Notes under the pieces: generated by a model
Database searches by the model: none
What the model was told of the DNA's origin: nothing
Seen by the model: only the letters and a program-made list of their open reading frames with translations
Position numbers and translations under genes: made by a program
Assembly (NCBI GenBank): GCA_044221135.1
Contig: JBGAPT010000021.1
Location: 1-32,237, forward strand
Source of the DNA: UBA4722 sp044221135
GTDB taxonomy: Bacteria > Pseudomonadota > Gammaproteobacteria > DSM-16500
Length of the DNA stretch: 32,237 nucleotides
Reading direction: 5' to 3'
Shown here: positions 24,490 through 32,237 of the stretch, piece by piece
How positions within the stretch are numbered: position 1 is the stretch's first letter
How the letters are laid out: every line of letters starts with the position of its first letter

Positions 24490-24534
24490 AATAAAGCTTC
24501 AATCACTATCTCTTAGATAATTTGAAGCTTTATT
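24490..24534. repeat. 13-bp stem hairpin after the small secreted gene
   Basis: AATAAAGCTTCAA (24490-24502) and TTGAAGCTTTATT (24522-24534) form a perfect 13-bp stem with a 19-base loop, three bases after the stop codon. No T-run follows. It may protect the mRNA end or be the remnant of a repeat. Confidence 0.6.
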
Positions 24535-24545
24535 AAACAATCAAG

Positions 24546-24576
24546 ACACTCCTTCTCTTTTGAGAAGGAGTGTTTA
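24546..24576 (+). terminator. Intrinsic terminator
   Basis: A perfect 12-bp stem, ACACTCCTTCTC and GAGAAGGAGTGT, with a TTTT loop, ends in TTTA. It lies between the small secreted gene and the convergent orn gene and would end the former. Confidence 0.8.
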
Positions 24577-24595
24577 TCGTAACTGTTAGCTTATG

Positions 24596-25162
24596 TTAAT
24601 TATAGCTATTGATAACTTCTTGATTTAACAACTTCGCCCGATAATACCTAAGCTCTTCAACTGATTCACGAATATCATCCAACGCTAAATGTTTAGACTC
24701 TTTTTTCACTCCTGCATACACCTCTGGCGCCCAACGGGAAGCTAATTCTTTGAGAGTACTCACATCCAGTAAACGATAATGAAAATATTTTTCCAACTCT
24801 GGCATATAGCGATATAAAAAGCGCCGGTCTTGATAAACTGTATTACCACACATGGGTGACTTACCAGCCGGTACGTATTGTTTCAAAAATTCTAACATCA
24901 TCGCTTCAGCTTCCGCTTCAGTCACTTGGCTTTCTTTAACACGGGTCACCAGACCAGATGCATTATGCTGTTTAGTATTCCAGGCATCCATTGCATTTAA
25001 TAATGCATCTGCTTGGTGAATTGCAATAACGGGTCCTTCTGCAAGCACGTTAAGATGCGTGTCAGTTATAATGATAGCCATTTCAATGATACGTTCTTTT
25101 TCTGGATCAAGGCCGGTCATTTCTAAATCAACCCAGATCAAATTATCTGCACTATATGTCAT
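24596..25162 (-). CDS. orn: Oligoribonuclease
   Basis: Degrades 2- to 5-nt RNAs, including pGpG from cyclic-di-GMP turnover; essential in many gammaproteobacteria. The 188-residue protein is a DEDDh exonuclease: Asp12 and Glu14 in WVDLEMTGLDP, the middle Asp in QDRRFL, and the C-terminal His and Asp in SKHLALDDIRESVEELRYYR. The family motif CGNSIGQDRRFL reads CGNTVYQDRRFL here, a small departure away from the catalytic Asp. GAGGA precedes the ATG. A family 2 repeat begins (at 25197) about 35 bases upstream, so any promoter must lie in or past it. Confidence 0.95.
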   Translation of the reverse strand: MTYSADNLIWVDLEMTGLDPEKERIIEMAIIITDTHLNVLAEGPVIAIHQADALLNAMDAWNTKQHNASGLVTRVKESQVTEAEAEAMMLEFLKQYVPAGKSPMCGNTVYQDRRFLYRYMPELEKYFHYRLLDVSTLKELASRWAPEVYAGVKKESKHLALDDIRESVEELRYYRAKLLNQEVINSYN

Positions 25163-25196
25163 ATGGCTTCCTCGTCCTCGTCTGTGTGTAACGTAT

Positions 25197-25343
25197 CAGC
25201 GGTTCCCGCTGATATAACGCGATGGGGGATTCTTAACGGGGAGAATCGCGACTCTCCCCCTTAAGTGCAAGCGTCAGCTTTGCTGACGCGCAGCATATAA
25301 TAATAAAGAAAGGAGTTCCCGCGCTTTTTAGCGGGAACTCCTG
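25197..25343. mobile_element. Multi-hairpin miniature element, family 2, copy 2
   Basis: A 147-bp element between the divergent orn and plsY genes, inverted relative to copy 1 at 14177-14322. Its ends are CAGCGGTTCCCGCT (left) and, on the minus strand, CAGGAGTTCCCGCT (right). It is flanked by GTAACGTAT (25188-25196) and GTAATGTAT (25344-25352), a 9-bp duplication with one change. Hairpins: CAGCGGTTCCCGCTG at the end, a GGGGGA/TCCCC stem in the middle, GCGTCAGC/GCTGACGC, and AGGAGTTCCCGC/GCGGGAACTCCT. The third stem differs from copy 1 on both sides in a way that keeps pairing. Confidence 0.85.
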
Positions 25344-25415
25344 GTAATGTATTCTATCAGTCAGCACAATGTATTAGAATTGCTTCCTGTAAAAAACACA
25401 ACAATTGAGAACATT

Positions 25416-26006
25416 ATGATTATTAACCTACTCGCTATTGCAATAGCTTATTTATTTGGCTCTCTCTCTACAGCTATTATCCTCTGCAAAATAATGCGCT
25501 TACCGGATCCACGCTCCACAGGATCCGGCAACCCAGGCGCCACGAATGTATTACGCTACGGTGGAAAGAAAGTTGCCATCATCACTTTATTAGGTGATAT
25601 AACAAAATGCGCTGTCCCTGTGTTACTCGCAAAATGGTATGGTCTTAATGAAACTGGGCTGGCACTCGTCGCTTTTGCCGCTTTTTTTGGCCATCTTTAC
25701 CCTCTTTTTTTTCATTTCAAAGGCGGCAAAGGCGTTGCACCTGCGCTAGGATGCTGGCTCGCTCTTGCTTGGCCTGTAGGATTAATCTTAGCTGCAACAT
25801 GGTTTTGCATCGCGATGATAACACGCTATTCCTCTTTAGCAGCTCTGCTCACCGCTCTGATCGCTCCTGTTTATGCTTGGTATTTCACTAATGAAACATT
25901 TGCTTTAATGACTTGCTTCATGAGTCTCCTTCTTATCTATCGCCATGCAAAAAATATTCGAAATTTATATAATGGAAAAGAAAGTAAGATTGGTAAGACA
26001 ATATAA
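25416..26006 (+). CDS. plsY: Acyl-phosphate glycerol-3-phosphate acyltransferase PlsY
   Basis: Inner-membrane enzyme that moves the acyl group of acyl-phosphate onto glycerol-3-phosphate, the first step of phospholipid synthesis. The 196-residue protein has the three conserved PlsY loops: FGSLSTA with LPDPRSTGSGNPGATNVLR, and FKGGKGVA, plus at least four hydrophobic helices. An in-frame ATG at 25347 would add 23 polar residues. That ATG lies inside the target-site duplication of the neighbouring repeat and has no ribosome-binding site, so the ATG before IINLLAIAIAYLFGS is preferred. Convergent with tsaD, one base between stops. Confidence 0.93.
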   Translation: MIINLLAIAIAYLFGSLSTAIILCKIMRLPDPRSTGSGNPGATNVLRYGGKKVAIITLLGDITKCAVPVLLAKWYGLNETGLALVAFAAFFGHLYPLFFHFKGGKGVAPALGCWLALAWPVGLILAATWFCIAMITRYSSLAALLTALIAPVYAWYFTNETFALMTCFMSLLLIYRHAKNIRNLYNGKESKIGKTI

Positions 26007-26007
26007 A

Positions 26008-27015
26008 TCATCTTAATGTATTCAACGCCCACCGCGGGGATACTTTAATCGTTAAGTCGCCGTGCTCTCCTGCCAACAATCGCTGACATCCTACATAAGC
26101 AATCATCGCACCGTTATCTGTGCAAAATTCATGTCGAGGAAAATAAACTGCGCCTCCCTCATCCCTCACCATATGCTGCAATTGTTCACGCAATACAAGA
26201 TTAGCACCTACCCCACCTGCAACCACCAATGTCTTCAATCCCGTTAATTGCAAAGCCCGGCGACATTTAATCACTAAGGTTTCAACGGCTGCATCTTGAA
26301 AAGCACGCGCAATATCTGCACGTGTTTGTTCATCGAGTGAGTGCCCAGCAATGCTATTCGCTGCAAATGTTTTTAATCCGCTGAAACTAAATTCCAATCC
26401 AGTCCGGTTAATCATTGGTCTCGGAAAATGAAAACGATCCGAATCTCCACGTTGAGCCAAAGCTGCCAATGCCGCACCCCCAGGATAACCCAAGCCTAGT
26501 AACTTGGCTGTTTTGTCGAATGCTTCTCCCACCGCATCATCAACCGATTCGCCTAAAATCTCATAGTCACCAAACTGAGCCACTTTAACCAACATGGTAT
26601 GGCCGCCAGACACCAGTAATGCAACAAAAGGGTAAACAGGTGGATCAGACTCTAACATGGGCGCCAACAAGTGCCCTTCCATATGATGCACACCTACAGT
26701 AGGCAAACCCCAAGCAAAACCGATGCTCTGACCAATCGTTGCCCCAACTAATAAAGCGCCCACTAACCCAGGCCCTGCAGTATATGCCACACCCGTTATA
26801 TCTTTTGAAGTGGAGCAGGAGGCTGCCATCGCTTCTTCAATCAAGCCAATTACTTTGCAGACATGGTTCCTTGATGCCAGCTCAGGCACAACCCCGCCAT
26901 ACTCAGCATGAGTCGCAATTTGGCTATATAAGGCATGGGATAACAAGCCATTTTCTGCATCATAAACCGCCACAGCGGTCTCATCACAAGAGGTTTCGAT
27001 ACCTAATACACGCAT
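26008..27015 (-). CDS. tsaD: tRNA N6-adenosine threonylcarbamoyltransferase TsaD
   Basis: Transfers threonylcarbamoyl to A37 of tRNAs that read ANN codons, working with TsaB and TsaE. The 335-residue protein starts MRVLGIETSCDETAVAVYD and has GGVVPELASR and the metal-binding HHMEGH (His111 and His115). It also has the nucleotide-binding VSGGHTMLV, VDDAVGEAFDKTAKLLGLGYPGG, VAGGVGANLVLR and FCTDNGAMIA. Full length. A second ATG four codons upstream (27027) has AAGAG next to it and cannot be excluded, but family members begin at MRVLGIETS. Divergent from rpsU, the usual arrangement in gammaproteobacteria. Confidence 0.96.
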   Translation of the reverse strand: MRVLGIETSCDETAVAVYDAENGLLSHALYSQIATHAEYGGVVPELASRNHVCKVIGLIEEAMAASCSTSKDITGVAYTAGPGLVGALLVGATIGQSIGFAWGLPTVGVHHMEGHLLAPMLESDPPVYPFVALLVSGGHTMLVKVAQFGDYEILGESVDDAVGEAFDKTAKLLGLGYPGGAALAALAQRGDSDRFHFPRPMINRTGLEFSFSGLKTFAANSIAGHSLDEQTRADIARAFQDAAVETLVIKCRRALQLTGLKTLVVAGGVGANLVLREQLQHMVRDEGGAVYFPRHEFCTDNGAMIAYVGCQRLLAGEHGDLTIKVSPRWALNTLR

Positions 27016-27021
27016 TTCGCT

Positions 27022-27050
27022 TTGCATTTCTCTTCATTAGCCATTAGAAT
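27022..27050 (+). promoter_or_regulatory. Sigma-70 promoter for rpsU-yqeY-dnaG
   Basis: TTGCAT (27022-27027), 17 bp, TAGAAT (27045-27050), upstream of rpsU in the divergent gap with tsaD. Four of six and five of six matches to consensus with ideal spacing. Confidence 0.5.
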
Positions 27051-27094
27051 CTGCCATTCTTTCTAAAACTACCGAATGGAGTACAGTGTCAACA

Positions 27095-27316
27095 ATGCCA
27101 AGTATACGCGTTAAAGACAATGAAAATTTTGAAATCAGCTTACGCCGCTTTAAGCGTTTAACTGAAAAAGCAGGTGTGCTATCTGATTTAAGACGCCACG
27201 AATTCTATGAAAAACCTACCTGGAAGCGCAAACGTAAAAAAGCATCTGCCATAAAACGTTTTCAGAAAAAAATATCGCGTGCAGTTGTTACTAAGGACAA
27301 AGATAAACAACGTTAA
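27095..27316 (+). CDS. rpsU: 30S ribosomal protein S21
   Basis: Small-subunit protein needed for base pairing with the Shine-Dalgarno region. The 73-residue product PSIRVKDNENFEISLRRFKR, then the EKAGVLSDLRRHEFYEKPTWKRKRKKA segment and a basic tail, matches S21 over its full length (E. coli 71). The ATG is taken from family alignment. GGAG lies 13 bases before it and only four before an in-frame GTG at 27086, so the exact start is uncertain. First gene of the macromolecular-synthesis operon with yqeY, dnaG and rpoD. Confidence 0.94.
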   Translation: MPSIRVKDNENFEISLRRFKRLTEKAGVLSDLRRHEFYEKPTWKRKRKKASAIKRFQKKISRAVVTKDKDKQR

Positions 27317-27344
27317 TTTTTCTCTCTTAAAAGAGTAGCGAAAC

Positions 27345-27800
27345 ATGGCAGAATCAGCAATCAAAGGGAAAGTCACCGAAGATATGAAAGAAGCAATGCG
27401 CGCCCATGATAAGGAGCGCTTGGCAACCATTCGTCTTATTTTAGCGGCTTTCAAACAACGTGAGGTCGATGAACGAATCACGTTAACAGATGAGCAGGTA
27501 CTATCCATACTCGACAAAATGTTAAAACAGCGTCGCGAATCCATTACCCAGTATCAAGCAGGGAACCGCCTAGATCTCGTACAAAAAGAAGAGCAAGAAA
27601 TAGAAGTTATTCAATGCTATTTGCCCACTCAACTTTCTGATACTGAAGTGAATGCATTAATTGATGCTGCTATCAAAGAATCAAATGCCGCATCCATGCG
27701 TGACATGGGTAAGGTCATGGGAATATTAAAACCCAAACTGCAGGGACGCGCAGATATTGCTGCTGTAAGCGCTAAGATTAAAGAACGTTTGCCTGCATAG
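27345..27800 (+). CDS. yqeY: GatB/YqeY-family protein
   Basis: A helical protein related to the C-terminal tRNA-binding domain of GatB (Asp/Glu-tRNA amidotransferase); its own role is not settled. The 151 residues show the family features: KVTEDMKEAMRAHDKERLATIRL, VLSILDKMLKQRRESITQYQ, EEQEIEVIQCYLPTQL and MGKVMGILKPKLQGRADIAAVSAKIKE. A gene of this family between rpsU and dnaG is common in gammaproteobacteria. The spacer to rpsU is 28 bases, so they share a transcript. A family 1 repeat follows before dnaG. Confidence 0.93.
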   Translation: MAESAIKGKVTEDMKEAMRAHDKERLATIRLILAAFKQREVDERITLTDEQVLSILDKMLKQRRESITQYQAGNRLDLVQKEEQEIEVIQCYLPTQLSDTEVNALIDAAIKESNAASMRDMGKVMGILKPKLQGRADIAAVSAKIKERLPA

Positions 27801-27858
27801 AGCCTATTTCACTGTATCTGATTTGCATTTTTTTGCACAGCCAAACCATGCAAGAGGC

Positions 27859-28034
27859 TTCACCGCTCACGAAGTTTTAGACTTGCAGAAAAACTTCAGT
27901 TTTGAGCCAAGGTTGGATGATGTTTTTTTAAAAACTAGCGGAGCATACACCAGTATGTGAGCATATTTTTAAAAAAACATCATCCAACCTTGGCTCAAAA
28001 CTGAAGTTTGCTGCTTAGCACCCTGAACGGTTAC
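27859..28034. mobile_element. Palindromic miniature element, family 1, copy B
   Basis: A 176-bp element between yqeY and dnaG, inverted relative to copy A. It is flanked by the exact direct repeat GCAAGAGGCT (27850-27859 and 28035-28044). The ends are TTCACCGCTCA and TGAACGGTTAC. The interior is a near-perfect palindrome of about 120 bp (roughly 27892-28009): arms run through CAGTTTTGAGCCAAGGTTGG and then ATGATG and runs of T and A, with the centre GCATACACCAGTATG. The duplication lies eight bases before the dnaG start. Such a hairpin should affect transcription passing from yqeY to dnaG. Confidence 0.85.
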
Positions 28035-28051
28035 GCAAGAGGCTCTAGGAT

Positions 28052-29767
28052 ATGTCACAATTACAGATACCACGGGAATTTATCCAACTTTTATTGGCCC
28101 GCACAGAGCTTGTCGATTTAATCGATGGCCGTGTTCCGTTACGTAAAAAATCCAGTAATAATTATTTTGCCTGCTGCCCTTTTCATACAGAAAAATCAGC
28201 CTCTTTTTCAGTTAGCCAGAACAAACAATTTTACTATTGCTTTGGTTGCGGTGCTCACGGCAATGCTATTGATTTCTTAATGCAATATGATCGTCTTTCA
28301 TTCCCTGAAGCCATTGAAGCACTTGCCAAACAAGCAGGCATAGAAATTCCTCACGAAGCAAGAACAACCGCTAAACCTGCGATCAGTCATGATATCTACG
28401 AACTCTTAGCAAGCATCACAAAATACTATCAATCTGAGTTGCGCAAATCAGAGCTTGCGATTGATTACTTAAAACAACGCGCTATGACGGGTGCTATTGC
28501 TCGTGATTTCTGTATCGGCTATGCCCCACACGGCTGGGACCATGTATTACAAACTTTTGGCAAAACATCTGCCTTAAAACAACAATTACTCGATGCTGGC
28601 ATGCTTATTAAAAAAGAAGAAGGCGGTTATTATGACCGTTTCCGCGAACGCATTATGTTTCCCATCCATAACCGCCGAGGCAGAGTGATCGGTTTTGGTG
28701 GGCGCATTCTTGAGAAGGGCGAACCCAAATACCTGAATTCGCCTGAAACACCCGTTTTTCAAAAAGGCCATGAGTTATATGGCCTTTATCAAGCATTACA
28801 AGCTAATCGTCAATTAGATCGCGCTTTGATTGTAGAAGGTTATATGGATGTGATTGCATTGTTTCAACATGAAATCACCTATGCCGTTGCGACTCTTGGC
28901 ACAGCAACCTCCTCGCATCATTTACAACGCCTATTCCGCTACACCACAAAAATCATTTTCTGCTTTGATGGGGATCAAGCAGGACGCACAGCTGCCTGGC
29001 GCGCCTTGCAGGTCACTTTACCCATTGCACGCGATGACATCGAAATACGTTTTATGTTCTTACCTGAAGGAGAAGATCCCGATACGTTGGTACGTAAAGA
29101 AGGTAGAATAGGTTTTGAACAACGCATGCAAACTGCTTTGACGTTATCCAGTTTCTTTTTTCAATCTATTAGCGCCCAATCTGATTTAAGCAGCATGGAC
29201 GGCCGAGCACGTTTCATCAATATGGCAACCGAGCACCTTAATCAATTGCCACCTGGCATTCTGCAAAAAATGATGTTTGAAGAACTTGCCAAAAAAGCTC
29301 GAATTGATGTGGCTCAGCTCATTAAATCCAAAAAAACATCGTATAAAAAAACAGGCGCCTCAAAAGCCCGCTCACCTTCTTCTTTACGCTTAGCCATTAC
29401 CTTATTAGTCCAAGAGCCCCAATTGGCGGAAGGCATTAATGAAATAATGCCTGTCTTTGAAATACCAGGCGCTGCTTTATTTATAGAACTTCTTGAAAAT
29501 ATTAAACAATATGCTTTTCCTAACACAGGTGCACTACTTGAATATTGGCGCGACCGCAAAGAAAGAAAGTTACTTGAAAAATTAGCTCGTACCGAGCACA
29601 CAATCCCTGCTGATGGCATCAAAAATGAATTCTTGGGTGCAATAGAACAGCTAAAAAAGCTGGCCCATAACCAAAAAATCAAACAATTACTAGAAAAAGC
29701 AGGGCAAAATAACCTATCTCCTGAAGAAAAACAGCTGCTTCACGAGCTAATCCACACAAAAAAGTAA
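28052..29767 (+). CDS. dnaG: DNA primase
   Basis: Makes the RNA primers for replication. The 571-residue protein has the CHC2 zinc ribbon (Cys42, His45, Cys63, Cys66, in CCPFHTEKSASF and CFGCGAHG) and the RNA polymerase domain with FGGRILEKGEPKYLNSPET. It also has the Toprim metal site VEGYMDVIAL and FCFDGDQAGR, and a helical C-terminal domain that binds DnaB. Length close to E. coli (581). The start has GAGG nine bases and AGGA a few bases upstream. A mobile repeat separates it from rpsU-yqeY; rpoD follows after a 113-base gap with its own -10 box. Confidence 0.96.
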   Translation: MSQLQIPREFIQLLLARTELVDLIDGRVPLRKKSSNNYFACCPFHTEKSASFSVSQNKQFYYCFGCGAHGNAIDFLMQYDRLSFPEAIEALAKQAGIEIPHEARTTAKPAISHDIYELLASITKYYQSELRKSELAIDYLKQRAMTGAIARDFCIGYAPHGWDHVLQTFGKTSALKQQLLDAGMLIKKEEGGYYDRFRERIMFPIHNRRGRVIGFGGRILEKGEPKYLNSPETPVFQKGHELYGLYQALQANRQLDRALIVEGYMDVIALFQHEITYAVATLGTATSSHHLQRLFRYTTKIIFCFDGDQAGRTAAWRALQVTLPIARDDIEIRFMFLPEGEDPDTLVRKEGRIGFEQRMQTALTLSSFFFQSISAQSDLSSMDGRARFINMATEHLNQLPPGILQKMMFEELAKKARIDVAQLIKSKKTSYKKTGASKARSPSSLRLAITLLVQEPQLAEGINEIMPVFEIPGAALFIELLENIKQYAFPNTGALLEYWRDRKERKLLEKLARTEHTIPADGIKNEFLGAIEQLKKLAHNQKIKQLLEKAGQNNLSPEEKQLLHELIHTKK

Positions 29768-29825
29768 CTCATTTTGATCTGCATTTTACCCCTATTAGAG
29801 GCTAGTTCAAAACAGAAACAACGGG

Positions 29826-29831
29826 TATAAT
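29826..29831 (+). promoter_or_regulatory. Candidate -10 box upstream of rpoD
   Basis: A perfect TATAAT in the dnaG-rpoD gap, 50 bases before the rpoD ATG. No good -35 is found 16-18 bp upstream (TAGTTC at 17 bp), so the promoter is only a suggestion, though rpoD commonly has one at this place. Confidence 0.4.
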
Positions 29832-29880
29832 AACTCATCCGTTTATTACCCTTCACCACTCTGAGTTAATAGGTCAAAAT

Positions 29881-31743
29881 ATGTCAAAAAATGTGGATCA
29901 ACAAGAGCAGCAACAATCGCGTCTGAAAGAGCTTATTAACCGCGGTAAAGACCAAGGTTTTTTAACCTATGCAGAAGTAAACGATCACTTGCCTCCCGAT
30001 ATGGCTGACCCCGAACAAATTGAAGAATTCATTGGCATGATCAACGACATGGGTATCCGTGTCACCGAAGTAGCACCTGAGGCTGAAGAATTATTACTCG
30101 CTGATAATGAAGCAGCTATCGATGAAGTAGCTGAAGAAGAAGTGACAAGCGCTCTCGCTGCAGTGAATAGTGAATTTGGCCGAACGACAGACCCTGTACG
30201 CATGTACATGCGCGAGATGGGTAGCGTAGAATTATTATCTCGCGAAGGCGAAATCGCTATTGCAAAACGCATCGAAGCAGGCATGAATCAAATGCTGACT
30301 ACTCTGGCAAATCAGCCACAGATGATTGCTGAAGTATTAGCTGATTATGACAATGTCGAAAAAGGTGAAATTCGCTTAAGCGATATCATTAGCGGTTATA
30401 TTGAACCTAATATTTTTGTTGAAGAAGACTCTGCTGAAAAAGAAAAAATGGCTGTTGCTGTTGCTGCGGTAGCTGAAGAGGAAGAAGAGGAAGGTGGCGA
30501 AGGCGGCGGCGAATTTCTTGAAGAGGAAACAGGGCCTGATCCAGAAATTGCTAAAGCACGCTTTGCTGAATTACGCCAATTTTACGATGAAACAATGGCT
30601 ATTGAGAAAAAACACGGCACTCAAAGCAAAAAATGGTTACAAAAACGTGAAGAGTTAGCAAAATGCTTTATGGATATCAAGCTTGCTTCACGTCAATTTA
30701 ACAAACTCTCGAAAAAAATGCGCACCTTGCTTGATGAAATTCGCACACAAGAACGTCATATCATGAATCTTGCTGTCAACAAAGCTCGTATGCCGCGCAA
30801 ACTTTTTATTAGTTCTTTTTTGAATAATGAAACTAACCTCAACTGGATGAACGAACATAAAGGTAAAAGCCATTATAATGATTTACAACTTTATGCTTCT
30901 GAAATTTCACGCGCTCAAAACAAGTTAATTTCGCTACAAGATCTAATGAAAATGTCTATTGGTGAAATTAAAGAAGTTAACCGCCGTATGTCCATTGGTG
31001 AAGCAAAAGCACGTCGCGCCAAAAAAGAAATGGTAGAAGCGAATTTACGTTTAGTCATTTCAATCGCAAAAAAATATACGAACCGTGGCTTACAATTCCT
31101 AGATCTAATCCAGGAAGGTAACATTGGCTTAATGAAAGCAGTTGATAAATTTGAATACCAGCGTGGTTACAAATTTTCAACCTACGCAACTTGGTGGATC
31201 CGCCAAGCTATTACACGTTCCATCGCAGATCAAGCACGTACGATTCGTATTCCTGTGCATATGATTGAAACAATCAACAAACTGAATCGTATTTCAAGAC
31301 AAATTTTACAAGAAACAGGTTTAGAACCCACGCCTGAAGAATTAAGCAAGCGCATGGATTTACCCGAAGAAAAAATTCGCAAAGTACTAAAAATTGCGAA
31401 AGAGCCTATCTCGATGGAAACCCCCATCGGGGATGACGAAGATTCGCACTTAGGCGACTTTATTGAAGATATCAATATTGAATCGCCACTGGATGCAGCA
31501 ACCAATACAGGCTTATCCGAAGCCACCCAAAAAATATTAAACTCCCTCACGCCACGCGAAGCAAAAGTATTACGCATGCGTTTTGGGATTAACATGAACA
31601 CTGATCACACCCTGGAAGAAGTAGGCAAACAATTTGATGTAACACGTGAACGTATCCGTCAAATTGAAGCCAAAGCATTACGTAAATTACGCCATCCATC
31701 CAGATCAGAACAATTACGTAGTTTTTTAGAAGAACAAGAGTGA
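29881..31743 (+). CDS. rpoD: RNA polymerase primary sigma factor (sigma-70)
   Basis: Housekeeping sigma factor. The 620-residue protein has region 1.1 (about 10-85), region 1.2 (DPVRMYMREMGSVELLSREGE), and a non-conserved insert with an acidic Glu/Gly run (about 200-220). Regions 2 to 4 follow: LRLVISIAKKYTNRGLQFLDLIQEGNIGL through FEYQRGYKFSTYATWWIRQAI, RSIADQARTIRIPVHM, and the region 4 helix-turn-helix LEEVGKQFDVTRERIRQIEAKALRKLRHP. All are normal. It closes the rpsU-dnaG-rpoD operon and is followed by tRNA-Ile2. Confidence 0.97.
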   Translation: MSKNVDQQEQQQSRLKELINRGKDQGFLTYAEVNDHLPPDMADPEQIEEFIGMINDMGIRVTEVAPEAEELLLADNEAAIDEVAEEEVTSALAAVNSEFGRTTDPVRMYMREMGSVELLSREGEIAIAKRIEAGMNQMLTTLANQPQMIAEVLADYDNVEKGEIRLSDIISGYIEPNIFVEEDSAEKEKMAVAVAAVAEEEEEEGGEGGGEFLEEETGPDPEIAKARFAELRQFYDETMAIEKKHGTQSKKWLQKREELAKCFMDIKLASRQFNKLSKKMRTLLDEIRTQERHIMNLAVNKARMPRKLFISSFLNNETNLNWMNEHKGKSHYNDLQLYASEISRAQNKLISLQDLMKMSIGEIKEVNRRMSIGEAKARRAKKEMVEANLRLVISIAKKYTNRGLQFLDLIQEGNIGLMKAVDKFEYQRGYKFSTYATWWIRQAITRSIADQARTIRIPVHMIETINKLNRISRQILQETGLEPTPEELSKRMDLPEEKIRKVLKIAKEPISMETPIGDDEDSHLGDFIEDINIESPLDAATNTGLSEATQKILNSLTPREAKVLRMRFGINMNTDHTLEEVGKQFDVTRERIRQIEAKALRKLRHPSRSEQLRSFLEEQE

Positions 31744-31798
31744 CAAACCGCATTATGACTTGTATACTTTTGCGCTCATGGATGAGCAGCAGTTACCA

Positions 31799-31804
31799 TA
31801 TAAT
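31799..31804 (+). promoter_or_regulatory. -10 box upstream of tRNA-Ile2
   Basis: A perfect TATAAT ending 15 bases before the tRNA. The matching -35 position (31776-31781, TCATGG) is poor. Confidence 0.4.
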
Positions 31805-31819
31805 TTCCTAACGTTTTAG

Positions 31820-31893
<74 letters not shown>

Positions 31894-32092
31894 GTAATAG
31901 AATCAAATGCTTACTAGGGTTCGCGAACCTTCGCTGAAACCACCTACCACGAAATGTAACTGATTTGTAACCCGATTTAATCAATCTTTTTCGTAACAAC
32001 TTCATTTAGCCCTCAATTTTAAATCCAAATAGCTATACACTTTAAAGTTAGGGGCATTGGATATCCACCGCGTAAAAATAGGCAGGGAAAGC
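31894..32092. other. Gap after tRNA-Ile2 with a 12-bp palindrome
   Basis: About 200 bases without a gene. The perfect palindrome GGTTCGCGAACC (31918-31929) lies 24 bases past the tRNA. It has no T-run, so it is not a classic terminator. The remainder is AT-rich and should hold the promoter of the following gene. Confidence 0.4.
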
Positions 32093-32237
32093 ATGAATAA
32101 AACTACACTCGATGTCTTAGATTCAATATTTAATTCTGACACTGGCTATGACGCAGTTGAGCGTAAAGCTTTAAAAGAAGCCCCGACTTATTCTGAGATA
32201 TATTCGTTTGCTGAATTATTGGCCAATAAACCCAATG
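32093..32237 (+). CDS. Start of an unrecognised protein, cut by the window edge
   Basis: An ATG at 32093 is preceded by AGGGA with good spacing, and the frame stays open to the window end: 48 codons beginning MNKTTLDVLDSIFNSDTGYD and continuing with AVERKALKEAPTYSEIYSFA. The visible part is acidic and helical, with no signal peptide or membrane segment. No family is recognised from this fragment. Confidence 0.65.
   Translation, partial: MNKTTLDVLDSIFNSDTGYDAVERKALKEAPTYSEIYSFAELLANKPN

Noticed and set aside
27188..27544. 118-codon minus-strand frame across rpsU and yqeY
   Set aside because: Opposite two conserved genes, no ribosome-binding site, no family resemblance.
31918..31929. GGTTCGCGAACC as a phage attachment site
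   Set aside because: No second copy and no integrase in the window, and it does not repeat the tRNA 3' end.

Overview
The window is a gene-dense, moderately AT-rich stretch of a gammaproteobacterial chromosome. The core genes all have standard gammaproteobacterial forms: tyrS, anmK, recG, purA, hflKC, hfq, mutL, tsaE, orn, plsY, tsaD and rpsU-yqeY-dnaG-rpoD. Two accessory genes suggest a host-associated member of the Legionellales: a protein whose C-terminal half resembles IcmQ of the Dot/Icm type IVB secretion system, and a membrane protein with an F-box-like motif. That placement is an inference from memory of the families, not from a search.

Layout. The left edge holds the promoter and leader (boxA-like) of a ribosomal RNA operon that runs leftward out of the window. 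Next come the F-box-like gene, tyrS (-), anmK (+), recG (-), tRNA-Leu(CAG), purA, hflC, hflK and hfq (all -). A 7-kb block follows: a zinc-ribbon/coiled-coil gene (+), then icmQ-like, trmL and mlaA (a minus-strand operon), then gpmI and ctpA (+). The block separates hfq from miaA-mutL-amidase-tsaE-nnrD-terC (-). The usual mutL-miaA-hfq-hflX-hflK-hflC-purA cluster is therefore split here, and hflX is absent. The right third has a small frameshifted secreted Pro-rich gene, orn (-), plsY (+), tsaD (-), the macromolecular-synthesis operon rpsU-yqeY-dnaG-rpoD (+), tRNA-Ile2(CAU), and the start of an unrecognised gene cut by the window edge.

Signs of erosion and mobility. miaA is frameshifted by an exact 23-bp tandem duplication. 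The small secreted gene is frameshifted by one extra T. At least six intergenic repeat elements in three families are visible. Family 1 has three copies with GTAACCGTTCA-like ends; the two full copies contain a giant palindrome. Family 2 has two copies with CAGSRGTTCCCGCT ends and several hairpins. Both families are flanked by direct repeats of about 8-9 bp that look like target-site duplications. Family 3 has one copy with GGRTCTGTTGACAATTC ends. Families 1 and 3 have unrelated ends but share a similar apex sequence at the centre of their palindromes. None encodes a transposase, so they look like non-autonomous miniature elements. They are the best candidate here for something undescribed.
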